From a virus: a stretch of DNA of 21,051 nt. The notes under the pieces are model-generated. The model had not been told where the DNA came from and did no database searches. It saw only the letters and a list, made by a program, of their open reading frames with translations. The stretch lies in the IMG/VR virus record IMGVR_UViG_3300037861_000339, positions 1 through 21,051 of that record; one strand, 5' to 3'. Numbering within the stretch: position 1 is the first letter of the stretch; every line of letters begins with the position of its first letter. Shown in pieces: positions 20,972 through 21,051 of this stretch. Made by a program: the position numbers and the translations under genes.

Positions 20972-21051
20972 CTTTTAAAAATCTACTGTATAGCTACTTT
21001 TAGACTCCAGCTATTTGATAAACCAACAAATAAGATGCGATTTCAAAACAA

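Noticed and set aside
21035-21051. ATG near the right edge that could begin another plus-strand gene
   Set aside because: Only five codons are visible, too few to support a gene.

Overview
The window reads as most of a temperate phage or prophage genome from a Bacteroidetes host, probably a Flavobacteriaceae member. The clues are strong AT richness, promoter-like TAnnTTTG boxes rather than classical sigma70 sites, few purine-rich ribosome binding sites, and phage proteins of flavobacterial type. Almost every gene is on the minus strand, so the phage is read from the right end to the left end.

Right end (about 19.2-21 kb): a plus-strand HTH repressor faces minus-strand early genes across an 85 bp switch. 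That switch holds two overlapping palindromes and a well-formed minus-strand promoter. The early genes are a 93 aa protein, a LuxR-type regulator with four cysteines, and a 51 aa overlapping small protein; a terminator follows. Middle (13.97-19.24 kb): a small protein, a 1146 aa primase-helicase fusion, then six small accessory genes, including one with a NUMOD1-like domain, one of DUF7220 type and two short membrane proteins.

11.54-13.94 kb: a restriction-modification (R-M) system (PD-(D/E)XK endonuclease on plus, HTH-fused adenine methyltransferase on minus, convergent) interrupts the minus-strand phage genes. Its edges look like those of an integron gene cassette: GTTATAAGCC at the left edge, the exact complement GGCTTATAAC starting a 137 bp attC-like imperfect palindrome at the right edge, and a likely crossover at G/TT on both sides. 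This is the most unusual thing in the window.

10.5-11.25 kb: a gene-free segment with eight copies of GTTCCACA/TGTGGAAC around an AT-rich stretch (origin candidate), outward-facing promoter-like boxes, two sets of direct repeats, a terminator hairpin and a tRNA-like element. Left part (80 bp-10.5 kb): late genes. In order of transcription these are two small proteins, an S49 protease with a nested scaffold gene, a major capsid candidate, a helix-repeat protein, a tail-tube-like protein, a 101 aa protein, a terminator, a conserved unknown protein, a ParB-methyltransferase, a self-contained 'moron' unit coding for a coiled-coil membrane protein, and the small and large terminase subunits. Portal, tail, lysis and integrase genes must lie outside the window.
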